Notes: generated from the sequence alone by a model not told the origin. A stretch of DNA of 64,000 nt from Phenylobacterium sp. (GCF_019636135.1 NZ_JAHBYD010000023.1:1-64000), one strand, 5' to 3'. Shown: positions 16,753 to 25,347, counted from the first letter of the stretch. Numbers and translations: made by a program.

Positions 16753-17228
16753 CCGCCCTTCGGCAGGTCCGCCGTCCTGGCCGCGCAGCCGCGCAGGCTC
16801 TCGTTCACCAGCACCACCTCGGCGCTCATCGGGTAGCGCGCGTCGCTCATGCCGTCCGAGCAGTCGCTGGCGTAGAGCGTCACGGTGATCTGCTGGCCGT
16901 CGGCGGTCCTGGCCACCCAGATGGCCCGGCCGGCGTCGATCGCCGCGCCCGGCGCCTCGGCCACGAGGTCGGGATGACCAGGGCGCGTGAGGGTCAGCTT
17001 CGTCCCGTTCTCGACGGTCAGCGCCCAGAAGGGCTCGGTCCCGCGCGCCGTGATCGGCCGGCTGACGTCCAGGGTCGAGCCCTTCGGCGTCGCGGCGGGC
17101 GCGTCGGCCGGCGGCGGCGCGGGCTTGCCGTCCGGAGCCTGCGGCTGGCAGGCGCTCAGCACGAGCGCGCCCACCAGGGCGAGAAGGGGGGCGAGAAGGG
17201 AGGGCAGGATCGGGGCGGCGGTCTTCAT
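16749..17228 (-). CDS. Secreted lipoprotein, COG3650-like
   Basis: This 159-residue protein starts at the ATG at 17228 with a signal peptide and an LSAC lipobox, so Cys27 or thereabouts should be lipidated. The mature part has a proline-rich linker and then a domain starting ARGTEPFWAL. That motif is typical of a periplasmic family annotated as COG3650 or HslJ-like with no settled function. Two cysteines late in the protein could form a disulfide. It is divergent from a DNA methyltransferase gene 40 bp away. Confidence 0.75.
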   Translation of the reverse strand: MKTAAPILPSLLAPLLALVGALVLSACQPQAPDGKPAPPPADAPAATPKGSTLDVSRPITARGTEPFWALTVENGTKLTLTRPGHPDLVAEAPGAAIDAGRAIWVARTADGQQITVTLYASDCSDGMSDARYPMSAEVVLVNESLRGCAARTADLPKGG

Positions 17229-17268
17229 GCGCGCGATCTTGCGGCAAATCACGCTAGCGTCCATCGCC

Positions 17269-18390
17269 GTGGCCGTGACGCGCACCTTCTACGAGTTCTT
17301 CGCCGGCGGCGGCATGGCGCGGCTGGGCCTGGGCGAGCGATGGGCCTGCGCCTTCGCCAACGACTTCGACCCGGTCAAGTCGGCGACCTATCGCGCCAAT
17401 TTCGCCGACGCCGCGGCCCACTTCCGCCAGGGCGACGTCTGGGCGCTCTCGCCGGCCGACCTCCCGGGGCGCGCCGACCTCGCATGGGCGTCGAGCCCCT
17501 GCCAGGACTTCAGCCTCGCGGGCGCGCGGGCGGGCCTCCACGGCGGCCGCTCGTCCGCCTTCTTCGGCTTCTGGCGGCTGATGGAGGCGCTGGACGACGC
17601 GGGCCGGGCGCCGCGCGTCATCGTCATCGAGAACGTGGTCGGCCTGCTCACCTCGCGCGGCGGCGCCGACTTCGCGGCGCTCGGGGCGGCGCTGGCGGCG
17701 CGGGGCTACGGCTTCGGCGCGCTGGAGATCGACGCGGCGACCCGCCTGCCGCAGTCGCGGCCCCGCGTGTTCGTCGTGGCGGCGCGGGACGTTCCGGCGA
17801 GCATGGTCGGCGACAGCCCATTCCACACCCGCGCCGTGCGCGCGGCGCAGGCCGCCCTGCCCGCCGAGGTCGCCCGGCGCTGGGCCTGGTGGCGGCTGCC
17901 CGCGCCGCCGGCCCGCAACAGCGACCTCGCTTCGGTGCTGGAGCCCGACGGCGCCGTGCGCTGGCATACGCCCGCCCAGACCGCGCGCCTGCTGGACCTG
18001 ATGGGGCCCCTGCACCGCGCCCGGATCGACGCCGTCACGGGCCGCGCCGTCGGCGCCGTCTTCCGCCGCACGCGCCACGAAGACGGCCGTCGCGTGCAGC
18101 GCGCCGAGGTCCGGTTCGACGGCGTCGCCGGCTGCCTGCGCACGCCGCGCGGCGGCTCCTCACGCCAGGCCGTGGTGGTGGTCGAGGACGGCCGCGTCCG
18201 GTCCCGCCTGCTCAGCGCCCGCGAAGCCGCCCGCCTGATGGGCCTGCCGGAGACCTACGTCCTGCCCAGGGCCGCCACCAACGCCCTGCACGTCACCGGC
18301 GACGGCGTCGCGGTCCCGGTGGTCCGCTGGCTGGCCCAGGCGTTGCTGGAGCCGATGCTCCTCCCCGCGAAGATCCTCGCGGCCGAATAG
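17269..18390 (+). CDS. Orphan C5-cytosine DNA methyltransferase
   Basis: This 373-residue protein shows the ordered motifs of m5C methyltransferases: I (FFAGGGMARLGL, 10-21), IV with the catalytic PCQ (Cys78), VI ENV (121-123), VIII QSRPRVF (about 160) and a C-terminal GDGVAVPV (IX/X). It should methylate cytosine C5 in a short recognition sequence set by the region between VIII and IX. No restriction endonuclease gene is next to it, so it looks solitary and may be regulatory. The start is taken as GTG 17269, which leaves a short lead into motif I. The open frame reaches 16987, but that overlaps the divergent lipoprotein gene. Confidence 0.88.
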   Translation: MAVTRTFYEFFAGGGMARLGLGERWACAFANDFDPVKSATYRANFADAAAHFRQGDVWALSPADLPGRADLAWASSPCQDFSLAGARAGLHGGRSSAFFGFWRLMEALDDAGRAPRVIVIENVVGLLTSRGGADFAALGAALAARGYGFGALEIDAATRLPQSRPRVFVVAARDVPASMVGDSPFHTRAVRAAQAALPAEVARRWAWWRLPAPPARNSDLASVLEPDGAVRWHTPAQTARLLDLMGPLHRARIDAVTGRAVGAVFRRTRHEDGRRVQRAEVRFDGVAGCLRTPRGGSSRQAVVVVEDGRVRSRLLSAREAARLMGLPETYVLPRAATNALHVTGDGVAVPVVRWLAQALLEPMLLPAKILAAE

Positions 18391-18399
18391 GCCCTCGCT

Positions 18400-18436
18400 T
18401 GTCATCCCGGTCTTGGGCTCCGCCCAAACCGGGATG
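18400..18436. terminator. Hairpin between convergent genes, single arm of the CATCCCGGT repeat
   Basis: TGTCATCCCGGT-CTTGGGCTCCGCCCA-AACCGGGATG folds into a strong hairpin between the convergent methyltransferase and patatin genes. It is the same sequence as one arm of the elements at 37959, 44732, 47205 and 56352. It lacks a T tract, so termination is inferred from position. Confidence 0.5.
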
Positions 18437-18448
18437 TGTGGCGCGCGG

Positions 18449-19339
18449 TTACGCCCAGAACGCCCGCAGGTCCCCGGCCATCGCCGCGCCCTGGGCGAGG
18501 CCGGCGCGGGCGGCGTCGGCGCGTTTGCGGAAGTCCATGAGGTTGCCGCCCATGGCCGCCTGGCTCTCGGGCGTGGGGCTGACGACCGTCACCTGCGCGC
18601 CGCCGGCCTTCAGGGCCTCGACCTCGGCGTCGAGGCTCTCGAACATGCGGACCAGCGAGGCGCCCGGCGTGAACTCGCGCGGCATCACCGAGATCACCAC
18701 CACGCGCCCGTGCCCGGCCGCCAGGTCGGCGTTGGTGGGCGAGCGCACGCCGCCGTCCATCCAGCGGCGGCCCTTCAGCGTGACCGGCGGATAGACGCCC
18801 GGCACGCTGCAGCTCGACGCCACGGCGCGGGCCACGCCCACGCCGGAGTCCCTCGTCCAGAGCTGGAACGCGCCCGTGGCCACATCCACCGCCGTGCAGG
18901 CGAAGCCGCGCGAGGGCCAGGCGTCGTCGGGCAGGCTCGCGAAGCTCCTGCCGAAGCTCCTGATGAACGCGTCCTCGTCGATGGTCCGGGCCGCGAGCGC
19001 GAAGGCGCCCAGTTCGACACGAGCCGCCTCGGCGTCCTTCGCGCCCTGCTGCGCGGCCGCCATCAGCCGCATCATCCTCGACATGTCGGGCGGCGTCCGC
19101 CCGCCGCGGTCGGTCGACTGCACCGGCGAGGCCGCATCGCCCAGGATCGGCTCGGCCAGGGTCGCCGTATCGGCCCCCATCGCCAGCCGCGCGCCCACGA
19201 ACGAGCCCGCCGACGTGCCGAGCGTGAACTCCGCCTGTCCGAGATCGACGCCCGCCTGCGCGAGGCCGGCCAGCAGCCCGCTCTCCCAGGCGATCCCCAC
19301 GGGCCCGCCGCCGCCCAGCACCAGCGCACGAGACCCCAT
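18449..19339 (-). CDS. Patatin-like phospholipase
   Basis: This 296-residue patatin-fold hydrolase has the glycine-rich oxyanion hole GGGGPVG (9-15), the nucleophile motif GTSAGS with Ser44, and the DGG motif with Asp195 completing the Ser-Asp dyad. It should hydrolyse acyl esters of lipids. There is no clear signal peptide, so it is probably cytoplasmic or peripherally membrane-bound. It converges on the methyltransferase gene and lies 20 bp downstream of the VOC gene on the same strand. Confidence 0.92.
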   Translation of the reverse strand: MGSRALVLGGGGPVGIAWESGLLAGLAQAGVDLGQAEFTLGTSAGSFVGARLAMGADTATLAEPILGDAASPVQSTDRGGRTPPDMSRMMRLMAAAQQGAKDAEAARVELGAFALAARTIDEDAFIRSFGRSFASLPDDAWPSRGFACTAVDVATGAFQLWTRDSGVGVARAVASSCSVPGVYPPVTLKGRRWMDGGVRSPTNADLAAGHGRVVVISVMPREFTPGASLVRMFESLDAEVEALKAGGAQVTVVSPTPESQAAMGGNLMDFRKRADAARAGLAQGAAMAGDLRAFWA

Positions 19340-19359
19340 GGCGCGACTCCCTCCCGTTT

Positions 19360-20037
19360 TCAGGCGAGGCTACCCACGATCGACGCGCGCTGCGAGAGCT
19401 CGATCCAGTTGCCGTCGGGGTCGCGCACCATGGAGATCCGCGCCGTGGTCCCGAGCGTCAGCGGCGCCAGCGCCTCGCGCCCGCCCCTGGCCAGCACCTG
19501 GGCGTGTTCGTCGTCGACCTTGAAGACCTGGAAGGTGATGTAGCGCCAGCCGGCTCCCTGCATGCCGGCGTCGGCCGGCGCGCCGGGGTCGGCCTCCAGC
19601 AGGATCAGGCTCTCGCCCGCCCGGAACGCGCCCGGGCGTTCCTCCGGCAACCCCAGCGCCTCGGCGTAGAACCGCCGGTGGGCGTCGAGGTCGCGCACGC
19701 CGATCCGCACGCCGATCTGGGTCACGCCCTCGTGCCCGGGCGGGACGAGGCTGACACGGTTGCCTTCCGGATCGGCGAGGGCCTTGGGCGCCGCGAGCCC
19801 CTCGCGTGCGATCACCAGCTCCAGGTAGCCGCTGGGCGCCGCGGCCGGCAGCGGGGCCGTGTGGTGGTTGATCTTCAGGACGCTGCCCAGCACGTCGTGG
19901 CGGTGCTGGTCCTGGCCCTTGCGGATCGGCAGCAGGTGGTCGAACGGGATGCCCGCCTCGCCCTGCCAGAAGGCCAGCATGGGGCCGATGTCGTTGGTCG
20001 AGAGGCCGATGTCGACGCGGGGCTTGGCGAGCTGCAT
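19360..20037 (-). CDS. Two-domain VOC (glyoxalase/bleomycin-resistance) protein
   Basis: This 225-residue protein appears to contain two vicinal-oxygen-chelate modules. The first runs about 5-105 (starting VDIGLSTNDIGPMLAFW). The second runs about 110-220, with GVRIGVRDLDAHRRFYAEALGL and a C-terminal VRDPDGNWIELSQR. It may be a dioxygenase, isomerase or lyase; the substrate is not evident. The ATG at 20037 is preceded by a strong AGGGAGGA ribosome site, while the longer open frame to 21027 is a shadow. It is divergent from a quinone oxidoreductase. Confidence 0.85.
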   Translation of the reverse strand: MQLAKPRVDIGLSTNDIGPMLAFWQGEAGIPFDHLLPIRKGQDQHRHDVLGSVLKINHHTAPLPAAAPSGYLELVIAREGLAAPKALADPEGNRVSLVPPGHEGVTQIGVRIGVRDLDAHRRFYAEALGLPEERPGAFRAGESLILLEADPGAPADAGMQGAGWRYITFQVFKVDDEHAQVLARGGREALAPLTLGTTARISMVRDPDGNWIELSQRASIVGSLA

Positions 20038-20081
20038 GTGTCCTCCCTTGCGCCGCCAGCATGGCCGTGGAATGGGTTTCG

Positions 20082-20097
20082 TCAAACAAGCGTTTGA
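20082..20097. promoter_or_regulatory. Palindromic operator-like site TCAAAC-N4-GTTTGA
   Basis: The 75-bp divergent region between the VOC gene and the quinone oxidoreductase holds TCAAAC AAGC GTTTGA, a 6+4+6 inverted repeat 16 bp before the oxidoreductase ATG. Its size and symmetry are typical of TetR-family operators. No regulator gene is adjacent. Confidence 0.45.
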
Positions 20098-20112
20098 GGG
20101 AAGGAACGTCCG

Positions 20113-21078
20113 ATGAAGGCCGCGGTCTACTACGAGAACGGTCCGCCCGGCGTCCTGAAGTACGAGGACGTGCCCGACCCCCAGTGCCACCCGAAGGGCA
20201 TCGTGATCCGCGTCGAGGCCGTCGCCATCGAGGGCGGCGACACGCTCAACCGCTTCGGCGGGCCGCTCATGACCAATCCGCATGTGGTCGGCTACCAGGC
20301 GGCCGGCGAGGTGATCGAGGTCGGCTCCGAGGTGTCCAACTTCAAGGTCGGCGACAAGGTCTGCACGACCGGCGGCTGGGGCAGCCACGCCGAGCTGCGC
20401 GCGGTCTCCGCCAAGACCGCCTGGAAGGTGCCGGACGGCCTCTCCACCCGGGAGGCCTCGGTGATCCCGGTCACCTTCGGCACCGCCGACGACTGCCTCT
20501 TCGAGTTCGGCCGCCTGAAGGCCGGCGAGGTGGCGCTGATCCAGGCCGGCGCGTCCGGCGTGGGCGTGGCCGCCATCCAGCTCGCCGCCAGGGCCGGCGC
20601 CTCGATGGTCATCGCCACCGCCTCGTCCGACGCGCGGCTGGAGCAGCTCAAGGGCCTCGGCATGACCCACGGCGTCAACTACGCCACCCACGACGTGGTC
20701 GAGGAGGTGATGCGCCTCACCGACAGGAAGGGCGCCGACGTCGTCGTCGATTCGGTCGGCGGCGCGGTGCTGCAGGGCTCGATCCTCAGCCTCGCCTACC
20801 GCGGCCGCGTCTCGACGGTGGGCCAGGCCGGCCGCGACCGGCAGAAGATGGACCTCTCCACCCTGATGGGCGGCAACCGCACCATCTCGGGGGTCTTCCT
20901 GGGCGCGGAGATCAACACCGACCGCGTGCAGAAGAACATCGCCAGCCTGATCGACCGCGTGGCCAGGGGCGACCTGAAGGTGGTGATCGACCGCGAGTTC
21001 CCGCTGTCGGAAGCCGCCGCGGCGCACGCCTACATCGAAAGCCGCAAGGCGGTGGGGCGGGTGCTGCTGATCCCGTAA
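20113..21078 (+). CDS. Zinc-independent quinone oxidoreductase (MDR family)
   Basis: This 321-residue medium-chain dehydrogenase has a GroES-like N-terminal half and a Rossmann domain with QAGASGVGVAAIQLA (about 155-170). Catalytic-zinc Cys/His ligands are absent, as in NADPH:quinone reductases. It probably reduces quinones or enones with NADPH. A GGGAAGG ribosome site precedes the ATG. It is divergent from the VOC gene, and a shared palindrome at 20082 suggests joint regulation, perhaps in a response to electrophiles. Confidence 0.9.
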   Translation: MKAAVYYENGPPGVLKYEDVPDPQCHPKGIVIRVEAVAIEGGDTLNRFGGPLMTNPHVVGYQAAGEVIEVGSEVSNFKVGDKVCTTGGWGSHAELRAVSAKTAWKVPDGLSTREASVIPVTFGTADDCLFEFGRLKAGEVALIQAGASGVGVAAIQLAARAGASMVIATASSDARLEQLKGLGMTHGVNYATHDVVEEVMRLTDRKGADVVVDSVGGAVLQGSILSLAYRGRVSTVGQAGRDRQKMDLSTLMGGNRTISGVFLGAEINTDRVQKNIASLIDRVARGDLKVVIDREFPLSEAAAAHAYIESRKAVGRVLLIP

Positions 21079-21082
21079 GGGC

Positions 21083-21181
21083 TCAGCCCCTGCCGAAGAC
21101 CTTCAGCCAGAGTCCGGCCAGCCCGAGCAGGATGAAGACCCACATCGCCAGTGACAGGAGAAGCGGAACGATCACGCGCAT
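21083..21181 (-). CDS. Possible 32-residue single-span membrane protein
   Basis: A 32-codon frame encodes MRVIVPLLLSLAMW followed by more hydrophobic residues and a KVFGRG tail, that is, one transmembrane helix with a basic end. The frame can be extended to start codons at 21223 and beyond, but only the hydrophobic part looks protein-like. It fills the gap between two plus-strand genes. No family is recognised and it could be fortuitous. Confidence 0.3.
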   Translation of the reverse strand: MRVIVPLLLSLAMWVFILLGLAGLWLKVFGRG

Positions 21182-21324
21182 GCTTCGGCCGGACCCCTCC
21201 CCCAAGGCGACTCTTGCCGCCATGATTGTCGCACAAGCTTTCGGAAGACCAGCCGTTTCACGCGTCGGGATCGCTACAGGCGCCGCAACACAACTCTCAG
21301 GATACAAGCTTCACGGAGGGAACG

Positions 21325-22161
21325 ATGCCTAAAGCCACCAACGGCGCCGTCGAGATCGCGTACGAAGCCTTCGGCGACGGCGCTGCGGAAACCGTGCTCC
21401 TGATCAACGGCCTGGGGTCGCAGATGACCCGCTGGCCGGCGGATTTCTGCGGCAGGCTGGCCGCCAGGGGCTTCCGCGTGATCCGCATGGACAACCGCGA
21501 CACCGGCCTCTCGAGCTGGCTCGACGGCCGGAGCTACGTCCTGAAGGACATGGCCGCCGACGCCATGGCCGTGCTGGACGCGGCGGGCGTGAAGCAGGCC
21601 CACATCGCCGGCGTCTCCATGGGCGGCATGATCGTCCAGCGCATCGCCATCGACTATCCGGCCCGCGTGCTGTCGATGACCTCGATCATGTCGGCCACCA
21701 GCGGCGACGTGCAGGCCACCCCCGAGGCCATGGCCGTGATCACCGTCGCCCCGCCGGACCCGAAGGCCGACTTCGAAGCCTTCCTCGCCAACGCCGTGAA
21801 GAACGCGACCACCATCGGCAGCCCCGGCTATCCCTGGCCCGAAGGCGCGCTGCGCGAACGCGCCATCGCCGAGTACGAGCGCGGCTTCAACCCCGCCGGC
21901 GTCGGCCGCCAGCGCCAGGCCATCGGCGCCGACGGCGACCGGGCCGAGGAGCTGAAGGGCCTGAAGATCCCCGTCGTCGTCCTGCACGGCGCCGACGACC
22001 CGCTGGTCCAGCCCGTCGGCGGCGAGCAGACCGCCGCCGCCATCCCGGGCGCCGAGCTGCGGATCATCCCCGGCATGGGCCATGACATGCCGCCCGGGCT
22101 CTACGACATCTTCCTCGACGCCATCACCACCGCCACCGCGCGCGCCAAAGCCGACGCCTAG
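21325..22161 (+). CDS. Alpha/beta hydrolase
   Basis: This 278-residue alpha/beta hydrolase has a Ser nucleophile in GVSMGG (Ser98), the oxyanion segment INGLGSQ, the DNRDTGLS strand, and a late GMGHDMP that supplies the catalytic His. Relatives are esterases, lactonases and C-C hydrolases of the large 3-oxoadipate-enol-lactonase-like group. A GGAGGG ribosome site lies just before the ATG at 21325, so the longer frame from 21226 is not used. It is followed by a repeat element and an SDR gene. Confidence 0.88.
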   Translation: MPKATNGAVEIAYEAFGDGAAETVLLINGLGSQMTRWPADFCGRLAARGFRVIRMDNRDTGLSSWLDGRSYVLKDMAADAMAVLDAAGVKQAHIAGVSMGGMIVQRIAIDYPARVLSMTSIMSATSGDVQATPEAMAVITVAPPDPKADFEAFLANAVKNATTIGSPGYPWPEGALRERAIAEYERGFNPAGVGRQRQAIGADGDRAEELKGLKIPVVVLHGADDPLVQPVGGEQTAAAIPGAELRIIPGMGHDMPPGLYDIFLDAITTATARAKADA

Positions 22162-22171
22162 TGCGAACCCA

Positions 22172-22284
22172 GCGCCCCCTCCACCGCTTCGCGGTCCCCC
22201 TCCCCCGCTGCGCAGGGGAGGTTGGCGTTTTCCGGAACCTCCCCCGTGTACGGGGGAGGGGGACCCGAAGGGTGGAGGGGGCGG
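22172..22284. repeat. Nested inverted-repeat element (CCCCCTCC family)
   Basis: The sequence between the hydrolase and SDR genes is a nested palindrome. The outer arms are GCGCCCCCTCCACC...GGTCCCCCTCCCC and its near-complement ending at 22284. Two inner hairpins are CCTCCCCCGCTGCGCAGGGGAGG and CCTCCCCCGTGTACGGGGGAGG. This layout is typical of miniature dispersed elements. A similar but less regular element occupies 42187-42372. Confidence 0.75.
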
Positions 22285-22323
22285 TGGAGCCGCACCGCGC
22301 CGGACACACCTGAAGGACACACC

Positions 22324-23109
22324 ATGGGACGCCTTTCCGGCCGCACGGCCGTCATCACCGGCGCGGCCAGCGGCATCGGCCGCGCCGCCTCGATCCTGTT
22401 CGCCGCCGAGGGCGCCAGCCTGATCGTCGCCGACAAGGCCGATGCGGTCGCCGAAACCGCGGAAATGGTGGTCAAGGCGGGCGGCAGCGCCGTGGCGATC
22501 ACCGGCGACGCCGGCGAGGACGCCTTCGTGAAGGGCCTGGTCGACCGCGCCATCGCCGATTCGGGCCGCCTGGACGTCTTCTGGGCCAACGCCGGCGTCT
22601 CGGGCGGCTTCTCGCCGCTGCACGAGCAGACCGCCGACTACTGGGCCGAGATCCTGCGGGTGAACCTGATCGGCCCGTTCCTGGCGGTGAAGTATGCGAG
22701 CAAGGCGATGATCCCCGCCGGCAAGGGCTCGATCATCTGCACCGCCTCGGTGGCCGGCATCCGCTCGGGCGCCGGCGGTCCGGCCTATTCGGCGTCCAAG
22801 GCCGGCGTCATCAGCCTGGTGCAGACCGCCTGCAACGAGCTCTACGGCACCGGCATCCGGGTCAACGCCATCGCGCCGGGCCTGATCGAGACCGGCATGA
22901 CCAAGCCGATCTTCGACGGCGCCCGCGCGCGCGGCAACGAGGACAAGATCGGCCAGCTCAACCCGACGACGCGCTACGGCGCGCCCGACGAGATCGCCCG
23001 CGCCGGCCTCTTCCTCGCCTCGGACGACGCCTCCTACGTCAACGGCCAGACCCTGGCGGTCGACGGCGGCCTCTCGACCTCGCACCCGGTCGTGCGCCGC
23101 AAGCGATGA
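22324..23109 (+). CDS. Short-chain dehydrogenase/reductase
   Basis: This 261-residue SDR has the cofactor motif TGAASGIG (about 12-19), a NAG motif (WANAGVSGG), and the catalytic Ser plus YSASK. It likely oxidises or reduces a secondary alcohol or ketone with NAD(P). The start at 22324 gives the normal N-terminus [13 protein letters not shown]. Its TGA overlaps the ATG of the next (frameshifted) phosphatase gene by 4 bp, so the two were once translationally coupled. Confidence 0.9.
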   Translation: MGRLSGRTAVITGAASGIGRAASILFAAEGASLIVADKADAVAETAEMVVKAGGSAVAITGDAGEDAFVKGLVDRAIADSGRLDVFWANAGVSGGFSPLHEQTADYWAEILRVNLIGPFLAVKYASKAMIPAGKGSIICTASVAGIRSGAGGPAYSASKAGVISLVQTACNELYGTGIRVNAIAPGLIETGMTKPIFDGARARGNEDKIGQLNPTTRYGAPDEIARAGLFLASDDASYVNGQTLAVDGGLSTSHPVVRRKR

Positions 23110-23698
23110 TCATCCTGCTGCGGCACGGCCAGACCTTCTGGAACCGGGAACGCCGCGTCCAGGGTCGCCTCGAAAGCGATCTGACGCCGCTGGGCGAGCG
23201 CCAGGCGCTCGCCATGGCGAGCGCCTGGCCGCCGATCTCGTCCGCCGTGAGGACGGCGACTGGCGGCTGGTCGCCAGCCCGATCGGCCGCGCCCGGCGCA
23301 CGGCCGAGGCGGTCGCGGCCGCCACCGGCCTCGCCGTCGAGACCGACGACCGGCTGATGGAGGTCTGCTGCGGCGACTGGGAGGGCCGGCTCTGGGACGA
23401 CATCCGCCGCGACGATCCGCACCGCAGCTACGACGGCGAGCGTTTCTTCGGCGCGCCCGGCGGCGGCGAGACCTTCGAGGACGTGATGGGCCGCGCCGCG
23501 AGCTGGCTGGCCTCGCTCCCGCCCGAGCCCGGCCGCCGCGTCATCGCGGTCAGCCACGGCGTCTGGGGCCGGCTCGCGCGCGGGGCCTATGCCGGGCTCG
23601 ACCGGCGGGCGACCCTGGCCCAGGACGTGCCGCAGGATGCGGTCTATCGCCTTCAAAACGGCCAGATCGACCGGTTCGACTGCGCACCCGTCGAATAG
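23106..23698 (+). pseudogene. Histidine phosphatase (phosphoglycerate-mutase-like), frameshifted
   Basis: Two frames together make one protein of about 190 residues. The first starts [15 protein letters not shown] with the catalytic RHG. The second continues from about 23226 as LAADLVRREDGDWRLVASPI, then MEVCCGDWEG and the second catalytic His in VIAVSHG. The frame change (+2) falls inside a perfect 30-bp palindrome, 23200-23229. Removing 11 bases (ATGGCGAGCGC) would restore a continuous family-like reading. Either the gene was broken by a local template-switch duplication, or the hairpin caused a sequencing error. All catalytic residues are otherwise present. Confidence 0.75.
23200..23229. 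repeat. Perfect 30-bp palindrome inside the broken phosphatase gene
   Basis: The sequence reads GCCAGGCGCTCGCCA and then its exact reverse complement, with no loop. It sits at the point where the histidine-phosphatase frame changes. It therefore marks either a mutational event or an assembly/sequencing artefact. Confidence 0.9.
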
Positions 23699-23711
23699 CC
23701 CCCCGGAGCGG

Positions 23712-25226
23712 ATGATCCGAACCTTCGCCATCGCCGCCGCAGCCCTCCCGCTGCTGGGCGCCGCGCCCGCGGCCTTCGTGGACTACCGCGTGACCCTCGC
23801 GCCGACCGGCGCGCTCGCCGTCGACATGCGCCTGTCCGGCGAGCCGGACGGGGAGACCCGGCTGCGCCTGCCGCCCGGCGCCGCGGCGACCCTGAAGGTG
23901 AGCGGCGCCAGCCTGGACGCCGCCGGCGACGTGCGCACCCTGCGCCACAAGCCCGGCGCGAGCCTGCGCGTCCGCTACACGGTGGCCGGCGGCGGCCCGG
24001 AGGCGGCGGCGCTGGGCGAGGCGGTGTTCGCCGAGCCGGTGGGCTGGGACGCGCTCTCGGCCAAGGTGCGCCTGGGCAAGCCGCCGAAGGGCTGGCGCGT
24101 CGTCTCCGACCTCGACCACGCCGCGATGGGCCGGCCGCTGACGGTCGGCGACGTGCGCCGCTCGGTCCTCGTGGCCGGGCCGGCCATCCGCACCGCCGAG
24201 CAGAGCACGCCGGGCGGCGTCATCCGCGCCGCCACGCTCGCGGACGACCGCGACGGCCCCGAGAAGCTCGCCGCCGCCGTCGCGCCGGCCGTCGCCGCCG
24301 TGCGGTCCTATCTGGGCGAACCCGCCGGCCCCTTCTTCGTCACCCGCGCCGCCGCGCCGGAGCGCGGCCTCGACCGCGACGACGGCTTCGTCGCGCCGCC
24401 CTCCGGCCTTTCCGACGCCGAGCTCCGCCGCGCCCTCGTCGAGGCGCACGTGGACGGGGTGCTGGAGCGGCAGGCGGGACGACCGCCCGCCACACCGGCG
24501 CCCTGGCTGACCGGCGGGCTCGGCCGCTTCATCGCCGACCGCGCCCTGGTCCGCGCCGGGATCATGAGCGCCGACGACTGGGTCGGCCGCTGGATCGACA
24601 CCGATGCGTCCAGCGACGCCGCCGCGCGCGGCGCGATCCTGGCGCTGAAGTGGGACGACGACGTGCGCCGCAAGACCGGCGGCAAGGCCGGCCTCGACGA
24701 CGTGGTCCAGCGGATGCGCGACCACTACCGCCGCTTCGCCCCCGGCCAGGGGCCCGACACGGTCACCGGCCTCGTCTCCGCCGTCTGGGTGACCGCCGGC
24801 CTCGACATCCGCCCCGACATCGCCCGCTACGCCGAGGGAACCCAGCCGATCCCGCTGCCCGACGAACTCTTCGGCGGCTGCATCCTGGCCCGCGTCACCG
24901 TCTCGCCGGGCTTCGACGCCGGGTTCGACACGGCGCGCTCGTTCGCGGCCAGGACCGTCGTCGGCGTGACCCGCCGCGGCCCCGCCTGGAACTCCGGCGT
25001 GCGCGACGGGATGCGGCTGGAATCCTGGACCTTCAACGCCGGCGACCGCAGCCGGCAGGTGGAACTCTTCGTCCGGCTCCCCAAAATGAGTAGCAAAGCC
25101 AAGCCGCGCCGGATCGCCTACTGGCCCTATGGCGACAACGACGTCTCGGCCCGCAAGATCCAGTTCTTGCCCGACCTCACCCGGGAGCAGGTCGCGCAGT
25201 GCGCGCGCAGGATCGGCGGCCTGTAG
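23712..25226 (+). CDS. Exported M61-like protein with lost catalytic motifs
   Basis: This 504-residue protein begins with a signal peptide (MIRTFAIAAAALPLLG). Its middle resembles M61 glycyl-aminopeptidases, and a PDZ-like region (TRRGPAWNSGVRDGM) lies near the C-terminus, as in that family. Where M61 enzymes have HExxH, this protein has AHVDGV (245-250). Where they have an EGLTEY-type segment, it has GGLGRF (268-273). It is thus probably a non-peptidase descendant with a binding or chaperone role; this is inference. It starts 13 bp after the broken phosphatase gene, at ATG 23712. Confidence 0.65.
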   Translation: MIRTFAIAAAALPLLGAAPAAFVDYRVTLAPTGALAVDMRLSGEPDGETRLRLPPGAAATLKVSGASLDAAGDVRTLRHKPGASLRVRYTVAGGGPEAAALGEAVFAEPVGWDALSAKVRLGKPPKGWRVVSDLDHAAMGRPLTVGDVRRSVLVAGPAIRTAEQSTPGGVIRAATLADDRDGPEKLAAAVAPAVAAVRSYLGEPAGPFFVTRAAAPERGLDRDDGFVAPPSGLSDAELRRALVEAHVDGVLERQAGRPPATPAPWLTGGLGRFIADRALVRAGIMSADDWVGRWIDTDASSDAAARGAILALKWDDDVRRKTGGKAGLDDVVQRMRDHYRRFAPGQGPDTVTGLVSAVWVTAGLDIRPDIARYAEGTQPIPLPDELFGGCILARVTVSPGFDAGFDTARSFAARTVVGVTRRGPAWNSGVRDGMRLESWTFNAGDRSRQVELFVRLPKMSSKAKPRRIAYWPYGDNDVSARKIQFLPDLTREQVAQCARRIGGL

Positions 25227-25347
25227 CCGGATTTTCCTTCGTTTTTTCAGAATGTTGAAGCTGCGCACGAGGCGCCGCCCCAGCCTTCCGCGCGCCTGCG
25301 CGCAACGTCCGCGCCCCCGATGGGCATGTCCGGGCTGCGACACTCTG

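Noticed and set aside
22172..22284. Small RNA gene between hydrolase and SDR
   Set aside because: The strong folding is explained by nested palindromes of a repeat element, and I see no promoter that supports an independent RNA.
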